The notes under the pieces were generated by a model. It had not been told where the DNA came from, did no database searches, and was given only the letters and a program-made list of their open reading frames with translations. Both the position numbers and the translations under genes were made by a program. A stretch of 5,171 bases of DNA. Origin: Moraxellaceae bacterium (GTDB lineage: Bacteria; Pseudomonadota; Gammaproteobacteria; Pseudomonadales; Ketobacteraceae). Below are positions 1 to 5,171 of the stretch, piece by piece. How positions within the stretch are numbered: position 1 is the first letter of the stretch; each line of letters opens with the position of its first letter. The stretch covers positions 14,982 through 20,152 of the forward strand of contig NVVG01000014.1 in NCBI GenBank assembly GCA_002402125.1. The letters are read 5' to 3'.

Positions 1-155
1 ACCATGGCATGACCCAGATAGAAATTCTGGAAGCACTGTATACCGTCGCCTACAGCAATGGCGGTATTTTCATGGCCAAAGCTCTCAAGGTAGAAGTAGA
101 AGATGGGGTGAAAAAATACTTATCCGACAATGCACTTTCGATAGGTTTTATCTAA
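1..155 (+). CDS. AhpD-like / carboxymuconolactone decarboxylase family protein, 3' end only
   Basis: This is the last 50 codons of a gene cut by the window edge, read in the frame starting at base 3 and ending in TAA at 153-155. The translation (HGMTQIEILEALYTVAYSNG and onward, ending LSIGFI) aligns without gaps to the C-terminus of the complete gene just downstream; I count 34 identical residues of 50. It is therefore a tandem paralogue of that AhpD-like protein. The catalytic CxxC region lies outside the window, so whether this copy is active cannot be seen. The next gene starts 40 bp later on the same strand, which suggests an operon. Family assignment rests only on similarity to the neighbour, which itself carries the family motif. 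Confidence 0.85.
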   Translation, partial: HGMTQIEILEALYTVAYSNGGIFMAKALKVEVEDGVKKYLSDNALSIGFI

Positions 156-181
156 TTGCAATATGATTAGATAGAATCAAC

Positions 182-189
182 AGGAGGGG
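182..189 (+). promoter_or_regulatory. Strong Shine-Dalgarno site of the AhpD-like gene
   Basis: AGGAGGGG lies 6 nt before the ATG at 196. It is a near-ideal ribosome binding site and fixes the start of the 191-residue protein. It contrasts with the next gene, the kinase, which has no such site and abuts the stop codon of this one. Confidence 0.85.
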
Positions 190-195
190 ATTACT

Positions 196-771
196 ATGAG
201 CTCATTTTTATTGTTAAAGGAGCATGAACTAACCAGTGAAGCGCGCTCGGTGCTGGCTGGTGCAGATAAAGCTTTCCCAATTATCCCGATGTTTTATCGT
301 TTATTGGCAGCCGCGCCCACACTGCTACAGGCATACTGGCACAGTTATCAACATGTGCTCGAAATAGGTAGTTTACCACTCCAGCTAAAAGAATTAATCT
401 TTCTTGCTGTAGCCCGAAAAAGCCGCTGTCATTATTGTACCTCTGTACATTTGGCTGTTTGCGATATTTTCGAAGTAGATCGCTCGACCTTAGATGCTGT
501 AATTACAGAAGCATCGGATATAGAGCCTCCCAGGGTTGCTGGTCTAATAAAATTCTGTCTAGAAGCCATGGATGATCCTGATACTATCAGCCAGCAGCAG
601 TATCAGCATCTGTATGATCACGGCATCAATCAGCAAGAGATACTTGAAGCGCTCTATACCGTTGCTTATAGCAACAGCGGCATCTTTCTTGCGAAAGTTT
701 TAAAAGTAGAAATTGAGCCCGAAATAAACAGTTACTTACATGATCATCAACTATCTATTGGTTTTAGCTAA
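196..771 (+). CDS. AhpD-like alkylhydroperoxidase / carboxymuconolactone decarboxylase family protein
   Basis: A complete 191-residue cytoplasmic protein of the AhpD/CMD superfamily. The key motif is visible: E66, then C78-H-Y-C81, then H85 (ARKSRCHYCTSVH). The E-x11-C-x2-C-x3-H spacing is that of the catalytic Glu, Cys pair and His of Mycobacterium tuberculosis AhpD, where the cysteines cycle between thiol and disulfide during peroxide reduction. Two further cysteines, C89 and C121, are present. The length is close to that of AhpD (about 177 residues), but the CxxC sits nearer the middle, as in the uncharacterised peroxidase-related members. Peroxidase or disulfide-reductase activity is thus plausible; the substrate is unknown, and decarboxylase activity is unlikely for a CxxC member. 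A tandem paralogue precedes it and a hybrid histidine kinase follows with no gap (TAA then ATG), so the three are probably co-transcribed. No AhpC peroxiredoxin gene is in view. Confidence 0.88.
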   Translation: MSSFLLLKEHELTSEARSVLAGADKAFPIIPMFYRLLAAAPTLLQAYWHSYQHVLEIGSLPLQLKELIFLAVARKSRCHYCTSVHLAVCDIFEVDRSTLDAVITEASDIEPPRVAGLIKFCLEAMDDPDTISQQQYQHLYDHGINQQEILEALYTVAYSNSGIFLAKVLKVEIEPEINSYLHDHQLSIGFS

Positions 772-2907
772 ATGAGCAACCTACAACAGACAGCTGTCAT
801 CAGCAAAATGAAAAACCTGGCGGATCTGTTATTAAAAATCACCAGTTCCACTGATGAACCGAAAAGAGTTGAAAAGACCCTCACTCAATTTAAATGGATT
901 GTTGACTTTGATTATTGCCAATACCTGCATTTCACACCTCGAGATCAAAAATATCACCTACAACGTTTTTTCTATCGCCCCCCTCAAGCACAAGATAGCT
1001 GTGAGTTTAAGGCTAGCAGCGCCTTTACCGAACAACTGAAGTTCCTATACGAATTGAAAGCCCTCGCCGGCAGTGAATTACTACAGCTAAATCACCTACA
1101 GACACAATTTCAATGGCGGAAGCATGGCGTAAACAATATTGCCTGTATTTCCCTGAAAAATTCAGGAGGCAAACACAGCACCCTATTCTTTTCCACTAGC
1201 CGTCAAGAGGGGTTTACCCGCGACGAAAAATCTTTACTAATGATATTTTCCAACTCGTTATTGCTTAACCTTCATGCCAGCGAAAATCTAAAAATCGCAG
1301 AGAATTCTAATAGGGCTAAGAGTGAATTTGTAGCACGTATGAGCCATGAAATTCGCACGCCTTTAAACGGAGTTTTAGGAATGATTGAGTTATTGCAAGA
1401 TACTACCCTAGACAATACTCAACAACTTTATCTACGCACAATACAAAACTCTAGCCAAACCTTACTTTCCGTCATCAATGATATTCTTGATTTCTCAAAA
1501 GTCAGCGCCGGAAAAATAGAACTGGATATTCAAGCGTTTGATCTAGCAGAGTTGATCGAAAAATTAATGCTACCCTTTCGCACCACCTCAAACGCCAAAT
1601 TAGCGGTAATAGCAAGCATTGACCCCGACGTGCCCGTCGAACTAGAAGGAGATTCCATACGTTTGGAACAAGTCATTATAAACCTACTGGGTAACGCGAT
1701 TAAATTCTCTAGCGAAGGCAGGGTATCCCTACGGATAAATTCCAAAAAAATATCCCCTGACTGGGTTTCACTCACTTTCAAAATTACCGATAACGGCATT
1801 GGCATCTCGGAGGAGGCACAGGCTACATTGTTTTCTGCTTACCAACAAGCCGACGATTCCACCAGTCGTCAATACGGAGGCACCGGTTTAGGATTAACCA
1901 TAAGTAATCGATTAGTACATTTGATGGGCAGTGAGATCCAGGTTGAAAGCACCTTAGGAAAGGGCAGTTGTTTTTTCTTTACTATCGATCTTCCCAGGCA
2001 ACTGAACTCCACAACACGCACAACAGAAACCGTGCCGCTAAAAGGAAAACAACTCACTATAATCGATGACCAACAAATCTATTTGGATATCATCGCCAAT
2101 CAGGCAAAATCTCTAGGCATACTCGTCACCTGCCTCAAACCCAACAATCTGCTAATGCAACAAATTGATGCCTACCCAGTACCGGATCTTTTTTTAATTG
2201 ATATGGAGGCGCCGGGTTTCGACAGCTTTGCATTATCTAGAGAACTTCATAAAAATCCCCGATATGCCATTAAACCAAAAGTCTTAATTACCGCGTCCTG
2301 CACCTTGCCCCATAGCGATATCTTGCGTGAGAATGGTTTCCAGTGCGCCTACAGCAAACCAACCTCCAAACAATCCTTACAGCGAATGCTGACGGAAGTA
2401 TACGATACGACTCAGCGTAAAACAGCAGATATCAATCTGCAAACGCAGGAGAAAATCAGCAATGACTATTCCAACCTACGAGTATTGATTGTCGAGGACA
2501 ACCCAACGAATCGTATGGTAGCGCAGAAACTACTAAAAAAACTGGCGGTGAATAGCGACTGTGTTAATGATGGCGAAAAAGCGGTCGATACAATCTGTAA
2601 TCAGCGCCAACCTTATGATCTTATTTTGATGGATTGTGAAATGCCGATATTAGATGGTTACGCCGCAACCCAGAGAATTCGACAATGGGAGCATGAGAAT
2701 ATGCTGCCGCACGTACTCATCTATGCCCTATCGGCGAACGTGTTACCCGATCAAGTACGCCAGTGTATCGATTGCGGGATGGACGATCATCTTCCCAAGC
2801 CTTTTAGTCTCAAGCTATTACGAGAAAAGCTCGACCAAGTGTTAGTAACCATGGCTAATGTTGAGTCTTCGCAGGAGTTCACCATGCCACACCCGGCCAA
2901 GACCTAA
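772..2907 (+). CDS. Cytoplasmic hybrid sensor histidine kinase (GAF-like, HisKA, HATPase_c, two receivers)
   Basis: A 711-residue hybrid kinase. Residues about 20-165 look like a GAF-type sensor region (weak, by overall pattern; cysteines at 49, 77 and 125). HisKA follows with H-box [10 protein letters not shown] and phosphoacceptor H192. HATPase_c shows N-box NLLGNAIKF (N304, N308), G1 motif DNGIGI (340-345) and G2 motif GGTGLGL (369-375). Receiver 1 (about 427-545) keeps D432/D433, D477, T507 and K529. Receiver 2 (about 569-690) keeps E575/D576, D621, S654 and K676. No hydrophobic membrane segment is visible, so it should be soluble. The protein ends soon after receiver 2, with no HPt domain, so phosphate would have to pass to a separate HPt protein. 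The architecture resembles BarA/GacS-type kinases without the membrane anchor and HPt. The ATG directly abuts the TAA of the AhpD-like gene and has no obvious ribosome site of its own, which suggests translational coupling. The ligand is unknown; the neighbours hint at redox input. Confidence 0.95.
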   Translation: MSNLQQTAVISKMKNLADLLLKITSSTDEPKRVEKTLTQFKWIVDFDYCQYLHFTPRDQKYHLQRFFYRPPQAQDSCEFKASSAFTEQLKFLYELKALAGSELLQLNHLQTQFQWRKHGVNNIACISLKNSGGKHSTLFFSTSRQEGFTRDEKSLLMIFSNSLLLNLHASENLKIAENSNRAKSEFVARMSHEIRTPLNGVLGMIELLQDTTLDNTQQLYLRTIQNSSQTLLSVINDILDFSKVSAGKIELDIQAFDLAELIEKLMLPFRTTSNAKLAVIASIDPDVPVELEGDSIRLEQVIINLLGNAIKFSSEGRVSLRINSKKISPDWVSLTFKITDNGIGISEEAQATLFSAYQQADDSTSRQYGGTGLGLTISNRLVHLMGSEIQVESTLGKGSCFFFTIDLPRQLNSTTRTTETVPLKGKQLTIIDDQQIYLDIIANQAKSLGILVTCLKPNNLLMQQIDAYPVPDLFLIDMEAPGFDSFALSRELHKNPRYAIKPKVLITASCTLPHSDILRENGFQCAYSKPTSKQSLQRMLTEVYDTTQRKTADINLQTQEKISNDYSNLRVLIVEDNPTNRMVAQKLLKKLAVNSDCVNDGEKAVDTICNQRQPYDLILMDCEMPILDGYAATQRIRQWEHENMLPHVLIYALSANVLPDQVRQCIDCGMDDHLPKPFSLKLLREKLDQVLVTMANVESSQEFTMPHPAKT

Positions 2908-2947
2908 ACAAAAAGGCGGATGATTTCTATTTTTGATTCACTTAAGA

Positions 2948-3424
2948 TTACTTTTTAGCGGGAGGTTTCTCACTAATCCATAACTTGATTCTTCCATCGA
3001 CCACAACAACACCACTAGTATCAAAAGCTTGGATTTTCACATAGAGGTCGCCGGGTTTCCAATCTTCAGCGTTAACCGTAGCAACACCGGTAATATCACT
3101 ACCGGCTTTTGCGGTGTAATCAACTTCCATTCCCTTTGGTATCCAGCGTAGATGGTTAGGTACAGAGGCTTCGGCTAAGACGCCCATGGCCATCTCTAAT
3201 TCATTACAAATAGCGATCACATGAACAGTTCCAATATGGTTTTCTATCGCCTTTCTTTTTTTGATAAGAATCTTACAGTAATTCTCTCTAAGCTCGAGAA
3301 GTTCAGGGTTCACACTGGTAAAATAAGGTGCCTTCCTCGCAATATATTTAGATAACAACCATTTACCACCGGGGATTTGGCCGGCTTTCTTCCAGGTGCT
3401 TAGAACAAAATTAGTTTTACTCAT
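2948..3424 (-). CDS. DUF4442 family hotdog-fold protein (possible thioesterase)
   Basis: A 158-residue protein that I recognise as DUF4442, a family predicted to take the hotdog fold of acyl-CoA thioesterases. The characteristic central stretch is at 57-76 (KRKAIENHIGTVHVIAICNE), with N62, H63, G65, T66 and H68, followed by a helix (about 67-86). The C-terminal strands run about 100-150. The Asn-His-x-Gly-Thr segment entering the long helix is where hotdog thioesterases place active-site residues, but no activity has been tied to this one and the acyl substrate is unknown. No signal peptide or membrane segment is seen. The ATG at 3422-3424 is supported by TAAGGAAT at 3429-3436 on the minus strand. 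The gene converges on the kinase gene with a 40-bp gap and no convincing terminator between them. The basic C-terminus (KPPAKK) is unremarkable. Confidence 0.8.
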   Translation of the reverse strand: MSKTNFVLSTWKKAGQIPGGKWLLSKYIARKAPYFTSVNPELLELRENYCKILIKKRKAIENHIGTVHVIAICNELEMAMGVLAEASVPNHLRWIPKGMEVDYTAKAGSDITGVATVNAEDWKPGDLYVKIQAFDTSGVVVVDGRIKLWISEKPPAKK

Positions 3425-3525
3425 ACTGATTCCTTACCATCCGCTTAGCTGTTCACTTAATAGACAATTCAAGGTAATTTTTACCCTGGAGAGCATCAAA
3501 ACAGGGGGCAGGTACTTTAACCGCA

Positions 3526-3549
3526 ATATTTGTCAATCTCAACAAATAT
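3526..3549. repeat. Perfect 8-bp inverted repeat upstream of the DUF4442 gene
   Basis: ATATTTGT (3526-3533) and ACAAATAT (3542-3549) are exact reverse complements separated by 8 bp. The site lies about 102-125 bp upstream of the DUF4442 start, in the 211-bp gap before the DUF2834 gene. The A+T-rich, dyad-symmetric form with a short spacer suits an operator for a dimeric regulator such as a TetR-type protein. A TTGACA on the minus strand overlaps the inner part (3531-3536), but I find no -10 box at a suitable distance, so no promoter is called. The rest of the 3425-3635 gap holds nothing else I can support. Confidence 0.5.
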
Positions 3550-3635
3550 CAAAATCACATCAGCAAGCCCTGAAATTTGACTGCTTGGCGCAACCTCCGA
3601 CTGAAATGGAATGCCGATTAAGATAAACAACCAAG

Positions 3636-4076
3636 CTAATACATCCAAATACTCACACCCAATGTAAGTACAAAGAGTACGGTGAGAACCAATATATCAG
3701 CTACTTTTAATCCTGGTGACTGATGTAGCTCTATCTGTTTAGCCATCTTAGCTTCTCTTGCCGCCAAAAATAGCGGAAAGGCAACACTTATCGCTACCAG
3801 CAAGCCAACAATAATATAAATAGTAATGTACTTAATTCCGATGCGCCTGCCTTCGATATACATCCATACATTACAGACAAATGCTAAAAACAAAATATCA
3901 ATCGAAAGAAACTTCCCGGCAGAGTTAGCATTAATCAGTGCATCAATCCAAAAAGCCTTATTCGCCTCAATGAAACCATGGCCAAGATATTCTGGAATAT
4001 GAGACCAGGTAAAGAACAACGCGAGTGCCGATACTACAAGATAGATGGCAATTAAAACGTTCGATTTTATGTTCAT
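3636..4076 (-). CDS. DUF2834 family four-helix integral membrane protein
   Basis: I place the start at the ATG at 4074-4076, giving 146 residues. A GTG ten codons further upstream (4104-4106) would give 156, but it has no ribosome site, whereas AAGGAATT ends 5 nt before the ATG, with its AAGGA core 7 nt away. Four hydrophobic helices are visible at about residues 5-24, 57-75, 80-105 and 124-145. Between helices 1 and 2 is a polar loop ending NANSAGKFLSIDILF, and after helix 2 comes WMYIEGRRIGIKY, then AFPLFLAAREAK at the end of helix 3. This pattern (small loop with Asn, an Asp entering helix 2, W-x2-E-x-R-R, and AFPLFL followed by Arg) is what I recall of DUF2834, a family of unknown function. 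It should sit in the inner membrane. It is 110 bp from the DUF2164 gene upstream and may have its own promoter, although I see none I trust. Confidence 0.78.
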   Translation of the reverse strand: MNIKSNVLIAIYLVVSALALFFTWSHIPEYLGHGFIEANKAFWIDALINANSAGKFLSIDILFLAFVCNVWMYIEGRRIGIKYITIYIIVGLLVAISVAFPLFLAAREAKMAKQIELHQSPGLKVADILVLTVLFVLTLGVSIWMY

Positions 4077-4080
4077 GTTA

Positions 4081-4088
4081 AATTCCTT
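4081..4088 (-). promoter_or_regulatory. Ribosome binding site fixing the DUF2834 start
   Basis: On the minus strand AAGGAATT occupies 4088 to 4081, with the AAGGA core 7 nt from the ATG at 4076. It lies inside the longer GTG-started reading frame and is the reason for choosing the shorter protein. Confidence 0.7.
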
Positions 4089-4116
4089 GTATTCACCAGC
4101 GGCCACATTAACAGTT

Positions 4117-4130
4117 TTTTTCTAGAAAAA
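4117..4130. repeat. 14-bp perfect palindrome in the gap between the DUF2164 and DUF2834 genes
   Basis: TTTTTCTAGAAAAA is self-complementary. It sits between the DUF2164 stop and the DUF2834 start. With only two G:C pairs, no loop and no following uridine tract in either direction beyond its own arms, it is a poor intrinsic terminator. It could be a protein-binding site or simply A/T-tract sequence. Confidence 0.35.
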
Positions 4131-4186
4131 GAAATACCCATCGTAGCGTACAGTGTGCTTATTAAGGTGTGTTTATTTGAGAACTC

Positions 4187-4441
4187 TTATTTAGTAAATT
4201 CGGTAGGTTTTTCAAGCTCATAGATAGCGGCATCGATATCATCCAATTTGGATTCAATGACAAGTCTTGCGTCCGCTAAACCGCGATTATAATAGTAACC
4301 CCCTATTTGATCCGTGAAAAAATCCATTAAAAACTCCGCATCAAATTGACCAATTTCCTGCCTAAGCTCTGACTCAAAATAGTACTTAACCTTTTCTACA
4401 ATTATCTTTTTCTCATCATTAGTAAACTTAACTTCCAACAT
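4187..4441 (-). CDS. DUF2164 family small protein
   Basis: An 84-residue soluble protein with the features I recall for DUF2164, a family of unknown function. It has an N-terminal basic helix with KVKYYFESEL (17-26), then EIGQFDAEFLMDFF (29-42), IGGYYYNRGLADA (46-58), and a C-terminal helix ending IYELEK (73-78). The length is normal for the family. No cysteine, metal site or membrane segment is seen; it is acidic overall and probably all-helical apart from the Tyr-rich turn at 49-51. The ATG at 4439-4441 is preceded on the minus strand by AGGAA at 4451-4455, about 10 nt away, a little far but usable. Upstream lies a 235-bp gap rich in inverted repeats before hspQ. No functional link to its neighbours is evident. 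Confidence 0.8.
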   Translation of the reverse strand: MLEVKFTNDEKKIIVEKVKYYFESELRQEIGQFDAEFLMDFFTDQIGGYYYNRGLADARLVIESKLDDIDAAIYELEKPTEFTK

Positions 4442-4450
4442 CTGTGCTTT

Positions 4451-4468
4451 TTCCTATGTGTTCCTATG
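4451..4468 (-). repeat. Short direct repeat just upstream of the DUF2164 gene
   Basis: TTCCTATG occurs twice exactly 10 bp apart (4451-4458 and 4461-4468), reading CATAGGAA twice on the minus strand. The copy nearer the gene supplies the likely AGGAA ribosome site. The one-helical-turn spacing could suit a protein site, or the repeat may be chance or a small slippage duplication. Confidence 0.4.
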
Positions 4469-4526
4469 AGTCATATAACGTCATGTTAATCTTTTTTGAG
4501 GTCACTGGCGCCCCATGCGCCGCTTC

Positions 4527-4599
4527 AATTTTCGCTTTGAAAGATCTGAGATTGCCATAGGCTTTTTCTGCCAAAGCGAAATTAAACCGCTTTGGCAGA
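4527..4599 (-). promoter_or_regulatory. Hairpin with alternative pairing between hspQ and the DUF2164 gene
   Basis: A perfect 12-bp stem is formed by TCTGCCAAAGCG (4567-4578) and CGCTTTGGCAGA (4588-4599) around a 9-nt loop. The first arm, extended to 4583, can instead pair with AATTTTCGCTTTG at 4527-4539 (12 pairs with one bulge), so the two structures exclude each other. On the minus strand, the direction of both flanking genes, the strong stem is followed by AAAAAG rather than a uridine tract. On the plus strand TTTTT comes only after a 7-nt gap (4607-4611). It is therefore not a textbook intrinsic terminator for hspQ. It could be a processing site, the 3' end of the hspQ transcript, a small RNA, or a leader element of the DUF2164 gene. 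Nearby lies a 5-bp stem, GGCGC/GCGCC (4507-4521). Apart from this the 235-bp gap shows no gene I accept. Confidence 0.45.
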
Positions 4600-4676
4600 G
4601 GGTAACTTTTTACGGCCATAACCATTATTCATCCCTGGTAACTCATCCTTATTAATTCGGTCTAATTACGGTTAGG

Positions 4677-5006
4677 CTAATTAATGAGGTTATTTCGAAC
4701 ATAAGAGCCGTTCTCGAATTTTGTGAAAAACTGATCAAGCATAGGATGCTCAATAGGCTCTTCGCAATCATCAGGCTCTAAATTCTGTTCCGCTACGTAA
4801 GTTGAAATAACACTGTCATTCACTAACACATGATACCAAGGTCTATTTTTAGGAGGGCGAGACTTTGCAACGGCGTCATACCATTCATCTGACGCCTCGA
4901 AATCTTGATCAACATCAACAATAACACCACGATAGTCAAAAAGCCGATGATGGATTATGTCTCCCACGGAAAATTTCACCCTGACAATATTCGTTACAGT
5001 ACCCAT
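4677..5006 (-). CDS. hspQ: HspQ / YccV-like heat-shock protein, hemimethylated-DNA-binding domain family
   Basis: A 109-residue protein matching Escherichia coli HspQ (105 residues, formerly YccV) in layout. It has FSVGDIIHHRLFDYRGVIVD (12-31), an acidic spacer, PWYHVLV (56-62), TYVAEQNLEPD (69-79) and EHPMLDQFF (86-94). These are the conserved YccV-domain strands and the acidic C-terminal segment. In E. coli HspQ is a small cytoplasmic heat-inducible protein reported to bind hemimethylated DNA, affect DnaA stability and act as a specificity factor for Lon protease; transferring those roles here is inference. The ATG at 5004-5006 gives about 11 residues before the first conserved strand, slightly longer than E. 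coli. GGAG on the minus strand (5017-5020) lies 10 nt upstream and is flanked by a short CTCA/TGAG pairing. I could not identify a convincing sigma-32 promoter. A strong inverted repeat lies upstream at 5038-5068. Confidence 0.88.
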   Translation of the reverse strand: MGTVTNIVRVKFSVGDIIHHRLFDYRGVIVDVDQDFEASDEWYDAVAKSRPPKNRPWYHVLVNDSVISTYVAEQNLEPDDCEEPIEHPMLDQFFTKFENGSYVRNNLIN

Positions 5007-5037
5007 AAGATTCTCACTCCGGTTGAGCTGACTGGAC

Positions 5038-5068
5038 TGCTAACGGCTTGATCAACAGCACGTTAGCA
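5038..5068. repeat. Nested inverted repeat in the hspQ leader
   Basis: TGCTAACG (5038-5045) and CGTTAGCA (5061-5068) are exact reverse complements 15 bp apart, and the spacer contains the 8-bp palindrome TTGATCAA (5048-5055). It lies 32-62 bp upstream of the hspQ ATG and 35 bp after the stop of the preceding minus-strand gene. No uridine run follows it on the minus strand, so it is unlikely to be a terminator. An operator or a leader-RNA hairpin is more likely. Confidence 0.5.
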
Positions 5069-5103
5069 TATCGCAACTGTGCTTGTATAAAATTCACCTA
5101 CCT

Positions 5104-5171
5104 CTAACTATCTTCCTCTTTCGACATCAAATCAATAACCAATTCCCTCAAACCAGCGCTAGGTAACGTGC
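5104..5171 (-). CDS. Unidentified gene, C-terminal end only
   Basis: On the minus strand, one frame is open from the window edge to a TAG at 5104-5106, giving 21 residues (TLPSAGLRELVIDLMSKEED, then S). The other two minus-strand frames stop within the first 25 bases. The composition, an amphipathic helix with an acidic tail, looks protein-like and the position, 97 bp upstream of hspQ on the same strand, is natural for a preceding gene. I do not recognise the family, and so short an open stretch could be chance. Confidence 0.45.
   Translation of the reverse strand, partial: TLPSAGLRELVIDLMSKEEDS

Noticed and set aside
854..1039. Other open frames inside the kinase gene, including 1530-1805 and 1869-2057 on the minus strand and 2654-2845 on the plus strand.
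   Set aside because: All lie within a continuous kinase coding sequence whose domains are intact, and none shows a recognisable product.
2908..2947. Terminator between the convergent kinase and DUF4442 genes (AAAAAGGCGG to CTATTTTTG).
   Set aside because: Only A/T ends can pair; there is no G:C stem followed by a uridine run in either direction.
3531..3536. TTGACA on the minus strand as a -35 box for the DUF4442 gene.
   Set aside because: The hexamer 17 bp further on reads ACCTGC, and the nearest TATAAT-like hexamer (TAAAGT) is only 11 bp away.
3544..3594. CAAGC/GCTTG stem as a terminator for the DUF2834 gene.
   Set aside because: The stem is five base pairs with a 14-nt loop and no uridine tract follows it on the minus strand.
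3396..3626. Plus-strand 76-codon reading frame overlapping the DUF4442 start and the gap behind it.
   Set aside because: It overlaps the well-supported DUF4442 gene, has no ribosome site and no family resemblance; its translation looks like random sequence.
4515..4655. Plus-strand 46-codon reading frame running through the hairpin region.
   Set aside because: It has no ribosome site at usable distance, its codons read through the inverted repeat, and its product resembles nothing I know.
4442..4676. Possible integron cassette boundary: GCCTAAC directly after the hspQ stop, small same-strand genes and inverted repeats.
   Set aside because: GCCTAAC fits the attC 5' core, but no matching GTTRRRY core lies within the usual attC length, the ends are not complementary to each other, and the other gaps in the run show nothing similar.

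Overview
The window looks like chromosomal DNA of a gammaproteobacterium of moderate, slightly A+T-leaning base composition, possibly marine or environmental. The best clue is a recognisable HspQ/YccV-like gene on the minus strand; the DUF4442, DUF2834 and DUF2164 family genes fit but do not fix the genus. I see no insertion sequence, CRISPR array, tRNA or rRNA.

Left half, plus strand (1-2907): the 3' end of a carboxymuconolactone decarboxylase/AhpD-like gene, a complete second copy of the same family (196-771, with the full E-x11-CxxC-x3-H redox motif), and a large cytoplasmic hybrid histidine kinase (772-2907) whose ATG directly follows the TAA of the AhpD-like gene. The three look like one operon. 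The kinase has a GAF-like sensor region, HisKA, HATPase_c and two receiver domains that both keep their phosphorylation residues, but no HPt domain and no transmembrane segment. A reasonable but unproven reading is a cytoplasmic redox or peroxide signalling unit: AhpD-like thiol proteins made with a kinase that would need an HPt protein and an output regulator encoded elsewhere.

Right half, minus strand (2948-5171): a run of small genes, read from high to low coordinates. These are the end of an unidentified gene (5104-5171), hspQ (4677-5006), a DUF2164 gene (4187-4441), a DUF2834 four-helix membrane protein (3636-4076, start moved to an internal ATG with a good ribosome site), and a DUF4442 hotdog-fold protein (2948-3424). 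Gaps of 97 to 235 bp suggest mostly separate transcription units. The DUF4442 gene converges on the kinase gene with 40 bp between them and no clear terminator.

The intergenic gaps hold the least explained structure. Between hspQ and the DUF2164 gene is a perfect 12-bp stem whose one arm can also pair with a third segment. A perfect 8-bp inverted repeat enclosing an 8-bp palindrome lies in the hspQ leader. A perfect 8-bp inverted repeat lies upstream of the DUF4442 gene. The most interesting items are the AhpD-like/kinase operon and the alternative-pairing leader.
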